Positions 1-7,001 of a DNA stretch of 64,000 nt are shown here, piece after piece; the stretch's first letter is position 1; each line of letters begins with the position of its first letter. The notes under the pieces are model-generated. The model made no database searches, was not told where the DNA came from, and worked only from the letters and a program-made list of their open reading frames with translations. The translations under genes were made by a program, and so were the position numbers. The stretch spans positions 237,192 to 301,191 of the forward strand of contig JBPDWA010000005.1 of assembly GCA_051295955.1 (NCBI GenBank), read 5' to 3'. The stretch comes from Enterococcus faecalis_A (GTDB lineage: Bacteria; Bacillota; Bacilli; Lactobacillales; Enterococcaceae).

Positions 1-446
1 CTATTTTTATCTTTTTTTATTTTTCTAATTTAGTATACTACCTCTCACTATTTTATTAAATACTATAAATTATGCAGTAAGTACGTTTTAATATAAAAAA
101 ATTCAAGAGATCGTCAAATTAAAACACATTTAATTTTAAATAAAATCAAATTTTAGCATCTTTTTCTTTCTTTAAAAAAACAAATTCTAAACCATTTCCA
201 CCACAAAAAAAGTAAGACCAAAGTCAGCTAGACAATGGCTTACTCTATAAGTAATGTGCCAGATGGGTAATTGTAGCGAATAACAATTAACGAAGCAGGA
301 ATTAGGAGGACGGCGCATTTGGGCTGATTAGCACAACGCCCCCTAGCAAACAACACTTCGCTAATCTGAAAAGACAGAAATTTTGCAGCTAAATGCAATT
401 CTGCCGCCTTCTTTTGCAAGTTTCTTCTAGAAATCGATTAAAAATT
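1..446. other. Gene-free stretch with a weak hairpin near 372-405
   Basis: This AT-rich stretch holds no open reading frame with a convincing ribosome binding site. An imperfect hairpin at about 372-405, with arms around TTGCA and TGCAA, lies just past the stop codon of the leftward peptidase gene. On the minus strand it runs into TTTTC, so it may be that gene's terminator. The element is weak, and nothing else is recognised here. Confidence 0.35.
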
Positions 447-1589
447 TCATACCAAATAGTCTTGAGCAATTGCTTGATAATAATCAATCATTTCCAAGTA
501 GTTATCAATTTCCACGTATTCATTTACTTGATGCGGCAAAGTAGGAATTCCAGGACCAAACACAACGAAGTCAAATGAGTTTGCGGCCTTCGTGAATTCT
601 GCTGCATCAGTAGTTCCCGCTGCACCTACTAACGGTAAGGGTTGACTAAATTGTTTTTGAATACTTTGAATTAAGGTGGAATCTTTTTTGGCTTTTACAG
701 GAGACTTATTGTAATCAATAGTTAGAGCCAATTGATAATCTTTTTGTTGGTTCAACTTTGCTACAATTGATTGCAGCAGTTGGATCACTTTTTCATTATC
801 AAATTCTGGTAAAGATCGAATATTCCCTTGCAGTTTAGCAAAAGCCGGAATGCTGTTTACTTGGTTACCGCCTTCGATTACAGTTACATTGTGAATGGTA
901 CGACCCAGTTCTGGATCTTCGTAATCAGCTGCAACTTTTTCCATCGCTTGATTAGCTTCCGTAATAAAATGATTAAGGTGATTAATCGCATTGATTCCTT
1001 GTTGCGGCATAGAGCTGTGCGCTTCTTTTCCAGTAGCCGTAACAGTATAGTTAATAGAGCCCATATGAGTGTACATCAAATAGTAATTGGTAGGTTCCCC
1101 AATAATTAAGCCATCCAAATCATCGGCATAGCCTTCTTTTGTTAATTGTTGGGCGCCTAGTTCACCGACTTCTTCACCTACAGTGGCTAATAATTTCAAC
1201 TGTCCTTTAAACGGCAAACCCTTTTCTTTCAACTCGATCATAGCGATGACCATAGCAGCTAATCCGCTTTTCATATCAGTGGCACCGCGACCGTATAATT
1301 TATTGCCTTCAATATGTCCTTCAAACGGCGGATACAGCCAAGCACTTTCATCACCTGCAGCTACTACATCTAAATGTCCGGTGAAGCCTAACACTTTCCC
1401 TTGCTCCTTTTGAACAGTAGCTACTAAGCTGCTTCTACCTGGTGCGTAAGTCACTAAATCAGCTTTAATATCATGCTCGGCCAAAAGCGCTTGCAAATAT
1501 TTAGCTACTTCTGCTTCATTGTCATTGACAGACTTAATACGAATGATGTCTTGCAAAATACTGATTTTTTCTGTTTTTTCCATCTTCAT
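447..1589 (-). CDS. M20 family metallopeptidase, ArgE/DapE type
   Basis: This is a cytosolic zinc amidohydrolase of the M20 family (ArgE/DapE/ACY1 group) that removes an acyl or amino-acid group from a small substrate. The 380 residues match the family. Visible metal-site motifs are GHLDVV (His72, Asp74), YGRGATDMKSG with Asp105 bridging the metals, the catalytic GEE at 138-140, and IIGEP further on. The central dimerisation domain begins near residue 175. It reads away from the P450 gene, leaving a 153-base divergent promoter region. Automatic annotation would probably call it succinyl-diaminopimelate desuccinylase, but stand-alone members of this group in lactic acid bacteria are often dipeptidases or deacylases. 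The exact substrate cannot be read from the sequence. Confidence 0.85.
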   Translation of the reverse strand: MKMEKTEKISILQDIIRIKSVNDNEAEVAKYLQALLAEHDIKADLVTYAPGRSSLVATVQKEQGKVLGFTGHLDVVAAGDESAWLYPPFEGHIEGNKLYGRGATDMKSGLAAMVIAMIELKEKGLPFKGQLKLLATVGEEVGELGAQQLTKEGYADDLDGLIIGEPTNYYLMYTHMGSINYTVTATGKEAHSSMPQQGINAINHLNHFITEANQAMEKVAADYEDPELGRTIHNVTVIEGGNQVNSIPAFAKLQGNIRSLPEFDNEKVIQLLQSIVAKLNQQKDYQLALTIDYNKSPVKAKKDSTLIQSIQKQFSQPLPLVGAAGTTDAAEFTKAANSFDFVVFGPGIPTLPHQVNEYVEIDNYLEMIDYYQAIAQDYLV

Positions 1590-1652
1590 ACAACCTTTCT
1601 TGTTCTTACTTTTTCCAGTATAACGTGAAAATTTGGTCTTGTTAAATAATAG

Positions 1653-1701
1653 GATAACACCAAGGTTATCATTGGGAAAATCAGCAAGCTCCGGCTACAA
1701 T
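1653..1701 (+). promoter_or_regulatory. Candidate promoter and operator of the P450 gene
   Basis: A perfect inverted repeat GATAAC-N6-GTTATC lies at 1653-1670. It is followed by a plausible -35 TTGGGA (1672-1677), an 18-base spacer and a -10 TACAAT (1696-1701). The P450 start codon is 41 bases downstream of the -10. The repeat abuts the -35, as expected for an operator, but its regulator is not identifiable in the window. Confidence 0.4.
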
Positions 1702-1742
1702 GAAAGTAATAATAAAATTCAACCAAAAGGAGCGAACGAATC

Positions 1743-3002
1743 ATGAAAGAAGTACCAGAAACAAAATTAAAATTGACCGAAATAAAAGAAATGTTGGCAG
1801 CCGGCTATACGCTGTTAGGAAATTTACGAGAAGAAGTACAAGCTCCGGTAGTCAAAGCAAAATTTTTTAATAAAGAATTGATTGCCATTTACGGAAAAGA
1901 AGCAGCGAAAACCTTTTACGACCCTAAAAATTTCAAACGAGAAGGAGCTATGCCAAAAATCGTCTTGAAAACACTGTTTGGTGAAGGCGGCGTTCAAACA
2001 CTGGACGGCAAGGAACATCAACAGCGAAAAAGTTACTTTATGTATTTAATGTCTCCTCAACGTATGGCGGACTATCATGATATTTTGGAGCGCAATTTAT
2101 CTGCCGCTTTAGCTGCACAGCACGGCACTTTTGAACTATTCGATTTAGCAAAGGGTGTCTTTTTCACCTCGATCTGCGAATGGTCCGGCATTAATCTCAA
2201 TCAGTTCAGCGCAGCTGAAATCGATGAATTAGCCAATTACCAAATCTCTATGATCAGTGCTACTTCACCTTCAGTTGTCAGTCAATTTCAAGGTGTCGAA
2301 AACCGCAAAAAATCAGAACAATGGGCACAACGTTTAATTGAAGCTGCAAGAAAAAATCCCGTACCTGAACTATCAGATCGTGCCTTGTATACCTTTGCCC
2401 AAGCGCAAACACCTAACGGCGATTTACTGCCGCTGGAAACAGCAGCCGTTGAATTACTGAATATTATTCGCCCGACTGTTGCTCTAACGGTCTGGGCAGC
2501 ATTAATGGGGCATGCACTTTTCAGCAGAGATGATTTGTATCAACAACTGAAAAATGATTTTTCCCGGCTACAAGATTCTTTCATCCAAGAAATGCGACGG
2601 TATTATCCTTTTTTCCCAATGTTGCCAGCAATTGCCATACGCGGCGTTGAAGTGGACGGCTACGCCATTCCTAAAGGTAGCTGGGTTGTTTTAGATCTTT
2701 ACGGTACAGATCACGATCCACGGCTGTATAATGAACCGCAAAATTTTATTATTGATCGTTTTGTTGGACGCACCAAAGAGCTTTCTTATGAAGAAGAGTA
2801 CGAAATGATTGCTCAAGGCGGCGGTGATTTCCGGAGCATGCATCGTTGTGCCGGTGAATGGATTACTTTACACAGCTTACGAGTCTTTTCTGATCAATTG
2901 GTCAATCACTTTACTTTTTCCGTACCCCAACAGGATTGGGAAGTGCCGTTAAATCAATTTCCTACTTTCCCTAAAAGTAAAGCCCTTTTGTATAAAGAAT
3001 AA
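1743..3002 (+). CDS. Cytochrome P450, CYP152-type fatty-acid peroxygenase
   Basis: The product resembles the bacterial CYP152 peroxygenases, which use hydrogen peroxide to hydroxylate (or decarboxylate) long-chain fatty acids without a redox partner. At 419 residues it has the family length. The haem loop reads QGGGDFRSMHRCAGEWIT, with the proximal cysteine at residue 369. The I-helix segment NIIRPTVA carries the Arg-Pro pair that in P450-BSbeta binds the substrate carboxylate in place of the usual acid-alcohol pair. The ATG has AAAGGAG ten bases upstream. An SDR gene follows in the same direction after 137 bases and may act on the hydroxylated product. P450s are rare in Lactobacillales, which makes this a likely accessory gene. 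The family call is firm; the substrate is inferred from the family. Confidence 0.88.
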   Translation: MKEVPETKLKLTEIKEMLAAGYTLLGNLREEVQAPVVKAKFFNKELIAIYGKEAAKTFYDPKNFKREGAMPKIVLKTLFGEGGVQTLDGKEHQQRKSYFMYLMSPQRMADYHDILERNLSAALAAQHGTFELFDLAKGVFFTSICEWSGINLNQFSAAEIDELANYQISMISATSPSVVSQFQGVENRKKSEQWAQRLIEAARKNPVPELSDRALYTFAQAQTPNGDLLPLETAAVELLNIIRPTVALTVWAALMGHALFSRDDLYQQLKNDFSRLQDSFIQEMRRYYPFFPMLPAIAIRGVEVDGYAIPKGSWVVLDLYGTDHDPRLYNEPQNFIIDRFVGRTKELSYEEEYEMIAQGGGDFRSMHRCAGEWITLHSLRVFSDQLVNHFTFSVPQQDWEVPLNQFPTFPKSKALLYKE

Positions 3003-3139
3003 AGATAAAGCCGGACGTTACCGTACCGCTTGAACACCGTAAAGCGGTCTCTTCACAAGTGCATCATACAGTCATTAGTACGTTCACACTCATTAAGCTC
3101 TTAGCTTATATAAGCCACCATCGTCAGGAGGAAAATCCA

Positions 3140-4030
3140 TTGAAAAGACAAACATATTTAATCACCGGTGCTAGTTCTGGTTTTGGTAAAGGAATTGCTT
3201 TTGGTTTAGCTAAAGCTGGCGAATTAGTAATTGCCGGGGTGGAGACAACGTCTGAGGTATCGGTTTTAAGAAAAGAAGCACAGACCCAAGGATTGAAACT
3301 GCAGATTGAAAAACTAGATGTCACCGATCCAGCCGATCGTCAACGGGCATGGACTTGGGATGTAGATGTTTTATTGAACAATGCCGGTATCTCAGAAGGC
3401 GGTTCTTTAGTAGATATTCCAGAAGAACGCTTACGGAATCAATTCGAGGTGAATATATTCGGACCTATATTACTGACGCAAAAGATCGCTAAACAAATGG
3501 TGAAAAAAAATCATGGGAAAATCGTCTTCATGTCTTCTGCCTTCGGACTGATGTCTGATCCGCTTGTGGGTGCTTATTGCGGCACCAAACATACAATCGA
3601 AGCATTTGCGGAAGCCTTAAGTAAGGAATTACAAGAATTCCACATTCAAGTAGCTACGATTAATCCCGGCCCTTATTTAACAGGCTTCAATGATCGCGGC
3701 TTTGAAATGTGGCAGTTTTGGCAAGATAATCCATCTGAACGTTTATTTGATTATGAACAGTTGGCCTTTCCTTATGAGCAATTGAAACCGGAAAAAGTAA
3801 TTGAAGAAGCAATTAAAATAGTAACTGGTGAAAACAATCAATACCGCAACGTAATTCCTAAGCCAATGAGCGTCGTGGTAAAGGCTCGCCAAAAAGCATT
3901 GTGGGATCGCAAAACGGATGAACACTTAGGGCAACGGCATAAATTAGTACAAAAATCACTGGACATTAACCCTGAAACACGACCGGTAACCGGATTGATC
4001 AATAAAATCAAAGACACTTTATCCGATTAA
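3140..4030 (+). CDS. Short-chain dehydrogenase/reductase (SDR)
   Basis: This is a classical NAD(P)-dependent SDR oxidoreductase of 296 residues. The nucleotide-binding motif GASSGFGKG lies near the N-terminus, NNAG follows the fourth strand, and the catalytic pair is the tyrosine and lysine of YCGTK, preceded by the serine of MSSAFG. I place the start at TTG 3140: AGGAGGA stands seven bases upstream and the following residues run straight into the first beta strand. An ATG further upstream at 3059 has no ribosome binding site. The gene follows the P450 in the same direction, so it may oxidise a hydroxy fatty acid, though this is inferred only from position. The SDR fold by itself does not define a substrate. 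Confidence 0.87.
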   Translation: MKRQTYLITGASSGFGKGIAFGLAKAGELVIAGVETTSEVSVLRKEAQTQGLKLQIEKLDVTDPADRQRAWTWDVDVLLNNAGISEGGSLVDIPEERLRNQFEVNIFGPILLTQKIAKQMVKKNHGKIVFMSSAFGLMSDPLVGAYCGTKHTIEAFAEALSKELQEFHIQVATINPGPYLTGFNDRGFEMWQFWQDNPSERLFDYEQLAFPYEQLKPEKVIEEAIKIVTGENNQYRNVIPKPMSVVVKARQKALWDRKTDEHLGQRHKLVQKSLDINPETRPVTGLINKIKDTLSD

Positions 4031-4432
4031 TATCTTGTCAAAGAATAATTGCGAAACTACTTGTTACTGTTAGAAGTTGGCTCAACAATAAAGAGTAACA
4101 AAAGCCAAATACTTCAATGAACTACTCCTTTCATTAACAAGATACCGTTACGTCGGATTGAAATGAGCTATGTTCCATCAGCGAGCACGTAATAGACGGA
4201 TCCCCAAGACAAAATCAAATAAAGCCTTGCTACTTCAACCTATTCTGCTGTTTGCTCAGGCATTCATTATTCTAAAACTTGGAACTTAGTCTTAAGGACT
4301 TTTGTTCCAAGTTCTTCTTTTTTGCTAAAAAAACAGTTTTTTCGATAGAAAACAGCGCTTAATTTTTTTAAACTAAAATGAAAATGTTTACTAAAATAAA
4401 ACTGTATTAAATAGAAAGGGAGTTTGAGATAG
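4031..4432. other. Intergenic stretch, no gene seen
   Basis: About 400 bases without a coding region supported by a start site. The only clear structure is the terminator-like hairpin at 4276-4325, listed separately. The AT-rich bases just before the next start at 4433 could contain a promoter, but no convincing -35/-10 pair was found. Confidence 0.5.
4276..4325 (+). terminator. Rho-independent terminator
   Basis: The arms AACTTGGAAC (4276-4285) and GTTCCAAGTT (4304-4313) pair perfectly, and an inner AGTC/GACT pair extends the stem. CTTCTTTTTT follows on the plus strand. It probably ends the P450-SDR transcript, although it lies about 250 bases past the SDR stop. Confidence 0.75.
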
Positions 4433-5296
4433 ATGGAATTAGCAAACACAACGGAACCAGTAATAAGATTGACTGAAAATATCCAACTACCGATTTCCAT
4501 AAAGGAAAAAATTGCATTCGCTTTAACCAAGCTGCCCGACCGCCTCTTAAAACATTATGGCCATCAGCTGATTGACAAAAAAACCGCCCAACAAACAGCT
4601 CACTATTTATCTGAAACCTATCAAGATGATTCCTTTAGTGAACTAGCGTTTCATTTATACGCCGCAACTTTAAGCTGGAAAGAAATTTATCAGCCTTTGA
4701 CTATCCCTACTACCATTTATTTAGCAACAATGAAGGCATTCACTCGCTTTACGAAAGAACGGTTGGCGGTTGGCGCCGAAGCTCAGTTTGATCGAGGAAG
4801 ATGGACCTGGCGATATCTTTGTGGTGCTGCTTATCGCATTGATGAACTGGAGTTTGAGATGCAATTGCCGCCTTACAGCAATAAACAGCCGGAGCTTGAC
4901 GGCAAACCAGCTCTTTCGATTCATATCCCTTCTGATGCACAGTTGGATTCAAAAATGTTAAAACAAACGTATAGGGAAGCAATTGCTTTTTTTGCCAGAT
5001 ATTTTCCTGATTATCACTACACAGCCATGTACACGGATACGTGGTTGCTTTCGCCCCAGCTTGCCCAGTGGCTGAATCCTACAGCGAAAATTGTTCGCTT
5101 TGCAAAAGATTATCAGCTGTTACAGATTGAACCGGAAAAAGACGATGGTATCGCATGGATTTTCCATCGCCTAGATCGACAGATCGACACATACCCTCAA
5201 CATACCAGCCTGCAAAGAGCAGCGAAAAAAAGCCTGTTGCAAGGAGAACATATCGGCTCAGCACTTGGCATTTTACAAATAGACAATTTCAAGTAG
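4433..5296 (+). CDS. Acyltransferase-like protein with GNAT C-terminal domain
   Basis: The 287-residue protein is soluble, with no signal peptide or membrane segment. Its pattern, a helical N-terminal half followed by an acyltransferase-like half with motifs such as MYTDTWLLSP and a hydrophobic AWIF strand, resembles the Firmicutes family annotated as acyltransferase domain-containing protein with a GNAT-like C-terminal domain. The natural substrate of that family is, to my knowledge, unknown. AAAGGGAG lies ten bases before the ATG. It is monocistronic, preceded by a strong terminator and followed by 165 bases before the Gls24 gene. The family assignment rests on overall resemblance, so function should be treated as open. 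Confidence 0.6.
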   Translation: MELANTTEPVIRLTENIQLPISIKEKIAFALTKLPDRLLKHYGHQLIDKKTAQQTAHYLSETYQDDSFSELAFHLYAATLSWKEIYQPLTIPTTIYLATMKAFTRFTKERLAVGAEAQFDRGRWTWRYLCGAAYRIDELEFEMQLPPYSNKQPELDGKPALSIHIPSDAQLDSKMLKQTYREAIAFFARYFPDYHYTAMYTDTWLLSPQLAQWLNPTAKIVRFAKDYQLLQIEPEKDDGIAWIFHRLDRQIDTYPQHTSLQRAAKKSLLQGEHIGSALGILQIDNFK

Positions 5297-5461
5297 AATC
5301 AAAGAATTTCCCCCAATAAAAAGCGTTTTGTTTTAAAAAAAAGCTCCAATCAATTAGACTTTAGTTATCAAGGAGGAAAAAGAGCAAAAGCATGACCGCA
5401 ATAATGAGTTCTAATTGTTTTACTTGTAAAAATGTTATTCAAAAATAGGGGGAAAATGACT

Positions 5462-6151
5462 ATGAACAATGAAAACGAAAAAAATTTAAAAAACACAGCG
5501 CCGATTTCTGCTCACCCGGATCCCAAAGTGCCAAATACTGCCAACGGCAATACGGCATCAGCACAAACACCACCAGTTTCTGCTCACCCAGATCCGGTAG
5601 TTCCTCATGCAAGCGAAGCAATGGCGAAAGAACATCCACAAGCTGATCACCCTAAACAAGGAATGCCTAATCCACCAAAAAAACCTGAAGCAAACGGCGA
5701 ACAAGTAGGTGGAGACGTAACCTACGATGACAAAGTTATTCAAAAAATCATCAGCTCTGCCTTAGGTAAAGTGGATGGTCTATTATCAATGGACGGCGGC
5801 TTCTTTTCAAATGTAGCTGGCAAATTTTCCAATAATGATGACTCAACCTCTGGTATTCAAGCAGAAGTTGAAGGTCACCATGTCAACGTTGATTTAAATA
5901 TCGTCGTTGAATACGGTAAAGATATTCCAGAAGTAGCTGAGCAAATAAAAAAACATATCTATGAAGAAGTTAAAAATACCACACACTTAGAAGTACATGA
6001 AGTAAATGTCAATGTAACAGACATTAAATCAAAAGAACAACATGAAAAAGACAGTGAAACGGTTCAAGACAAATTAAAGAAAGCAACTGAAAAAGCGAAA
6101 GAATCAATTAATAACAATGACGACGATACTCAACCAGCACCACAAAACTAA
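5462..6151 (+). CDS. Asp23/Gls24 family envelope stress protein
   Basis: This is a Gls24/Asp23-family protein, a group linked to envelope stress and, in enterococci, to bile and starvation tolerance. The Asp23 domain occupies about residues 85-200, with DDKVIQKIISSALGKVDGLLSM at its beginning (quoted in two parts: DDKVIQKIIS and SALGKVDGLLSM). The N-terminal 75 residues are low-complexity, rich in Pro, Asn and Ala, and contain the segment SAHPDP twice. The charged C-terminal tail is lysine- and glutamate-rich. I choose ATG 5462, eight bases after GGGGGA; an upstream ATG at 5432 has no ribosome binding site. A strong terminator follows at 6236, so the gene is probably a single-gene unit. Confidence 0.85.
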   Translation: MNNENEKNLKNTAPISAHPDPKVPNTANGNTASAQTPPVSAHPDPVVPHASEAMAKEHPQADHPKQGMPNPPKKPEANGEQVGGDVTYDDKVIQKIISSALGKVDGLLSMDGGFFSNVAGKFSNNDDSTSGIQAEVEGHHVNVDLNIVVEYGKDIPEVAEQIKKHIYEEVKNTTHLEVHEVNVNVTDIKSKEQHEKDSETVQDKLKKATEKAKESINNNDDDTQPAPQN

Positions 6152-6235
6152 GTCGGTTCTTGTTTTGCTCTTTTGAATCGCTCCTGTGATGATCGTTTAA
6201 ACAATTTGCATAAAATCAAGCAATGCTTTTAAAAA

Positions 6236-6275
6236 GAGGAAACGTACTTAAAAACAAAGTACGTTTCCTCTTTTG
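6236..6275 (+). terminator. Rho-independent terminator after the Gls24 gene
   Basis: The 14-base arms GAGGAAACGTACTT (6236-6249) and AAGTACGTTTCCTC (6257-6270) pair perfectly and are followed by TTTT. Confidence 0.85.
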
Positions 6276-6593
6276 CTTGTGCTTCTAGCACACTTTTGCT
6301 TTAAATTAATCGCTACAAAGACAAGATTCATCAGCCAACTGCTTCTGTGCCTTTAACTTTACATTTACCAGAGACAGCAACATTCACTTTGCCTGCCGCT
6401 TATCTATCGATTATAGTATTTATTAGTGACATTACTGTTTATCAGGATACAAAACCCAAACTAGTTGCACCTTTGTAAAAAGATCGTGCTTGATCGAGGA
6501 GCCTCATTCTTAAAGCCAGTCACTTGATCCTATTCAGTCACGGCAGCTAATTTCTTCAGTTAGACAGTTGTTCGTGATATAAAATTTGTCCTT
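6276..6593. other. Intergenic stretch between convergent genes
   Basis: About 318 bases between the Gls24 terminator and the stop of the DUF4430 gene. Short plus-strand open stretches exist but lack ribosome binding sites and recognisable motifs. No clear minus-strand terminator for the ribonucleotide reductase operon was found. It may be old gene debris. Confidence 0.4.
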
Positions 6594-6989
6594 TTATTGC
6601 GTAACGCCTAAAGTGAAGACTATGTCGTCTTTAGCTTTTAGTTTGATATCCTTGGCGCCTTTCATAGCCATTTCACCATTAATGGTATAAGTCCAATACT
6701 TATTTTTTGATTGGTCTTGCTGGTGATTCTCAATCGATGTGATAAAGCCATCTTTATCTTTAATTGCAAAATTTTCTTTCATCGCTTCATACAGTGTTTG
6801 GCCCTTTGTAAACGTAATTGTTTTGCTAGTCAATGGCGTTTCATCTTCTTTAATCGTAATCTTAGCGGTTTGCTTGGCTGCTTCGGAAATACTGGTTGAT
6901 GTTCCAGTTTTTCCGGTAGTCTTTTGTTGGCAACCTGCTAAAGCCGTCACCGCCAAGAGGGCAATGGCCAATGTCATAATTTTTTTCAT
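6594..6989 (-). CDS. DUF4430 (transcobalamin-like) lipoprotein
   Basis: The 131-residue product is an exported lipoprotein: a short signal peptide ends in the lipobox LAGC with the lipidated cysteine at residue 20. The mature part has the pattern of DUF4430, related to the C-terminal domain of transcobalamin and intrinsic factor: TKGQTLYEAMKENF, then KYWTYTINGE, then a final strand DIVFTLGVTQ. The start is ATG 6989, after AGGAGGAG; the GTG directly before it is too close. It begins 12 bases after the stop of the cobalamin-dependent ribonucleotide reductase gene, so the two are co-transcribed. With the ECF S-component across the promoter, this suggests extracellular capture of cobalamin or a related corrinoid. 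That role is inferred from context and the domain; binding has not been shown. Confidence 0.78.
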   Translation of the reverse strand: MKKIMTLAIALLAVTALAGCQQKTTGKTGTSTSISEAAKQTAKITIKEDETPLTSKTITFTKGQTLYEAMKENFAIKDKDGFITSIENHQQDQSKNKYWTYTINGEMAMKGAKDIKLKAKDDIVFTLGVTQ

Positions 6990-7001
6990 CACGCTCTCCT
7001 C

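Noticed and set aside
5392..5448. 18-codon frame (Met-Thr-Ala-Ile...) after AAGGAGG upstream of the Gls24 gene
   Set aside because: The ribosome binding site is about 15 bases from the ATG, too far, and there is no conservation-like feature.
5297..5461. Possible riboswitch before the Gls24 gene
   Set aside because: Only AT-rich sequence; no conserved stem arrangement was seen.
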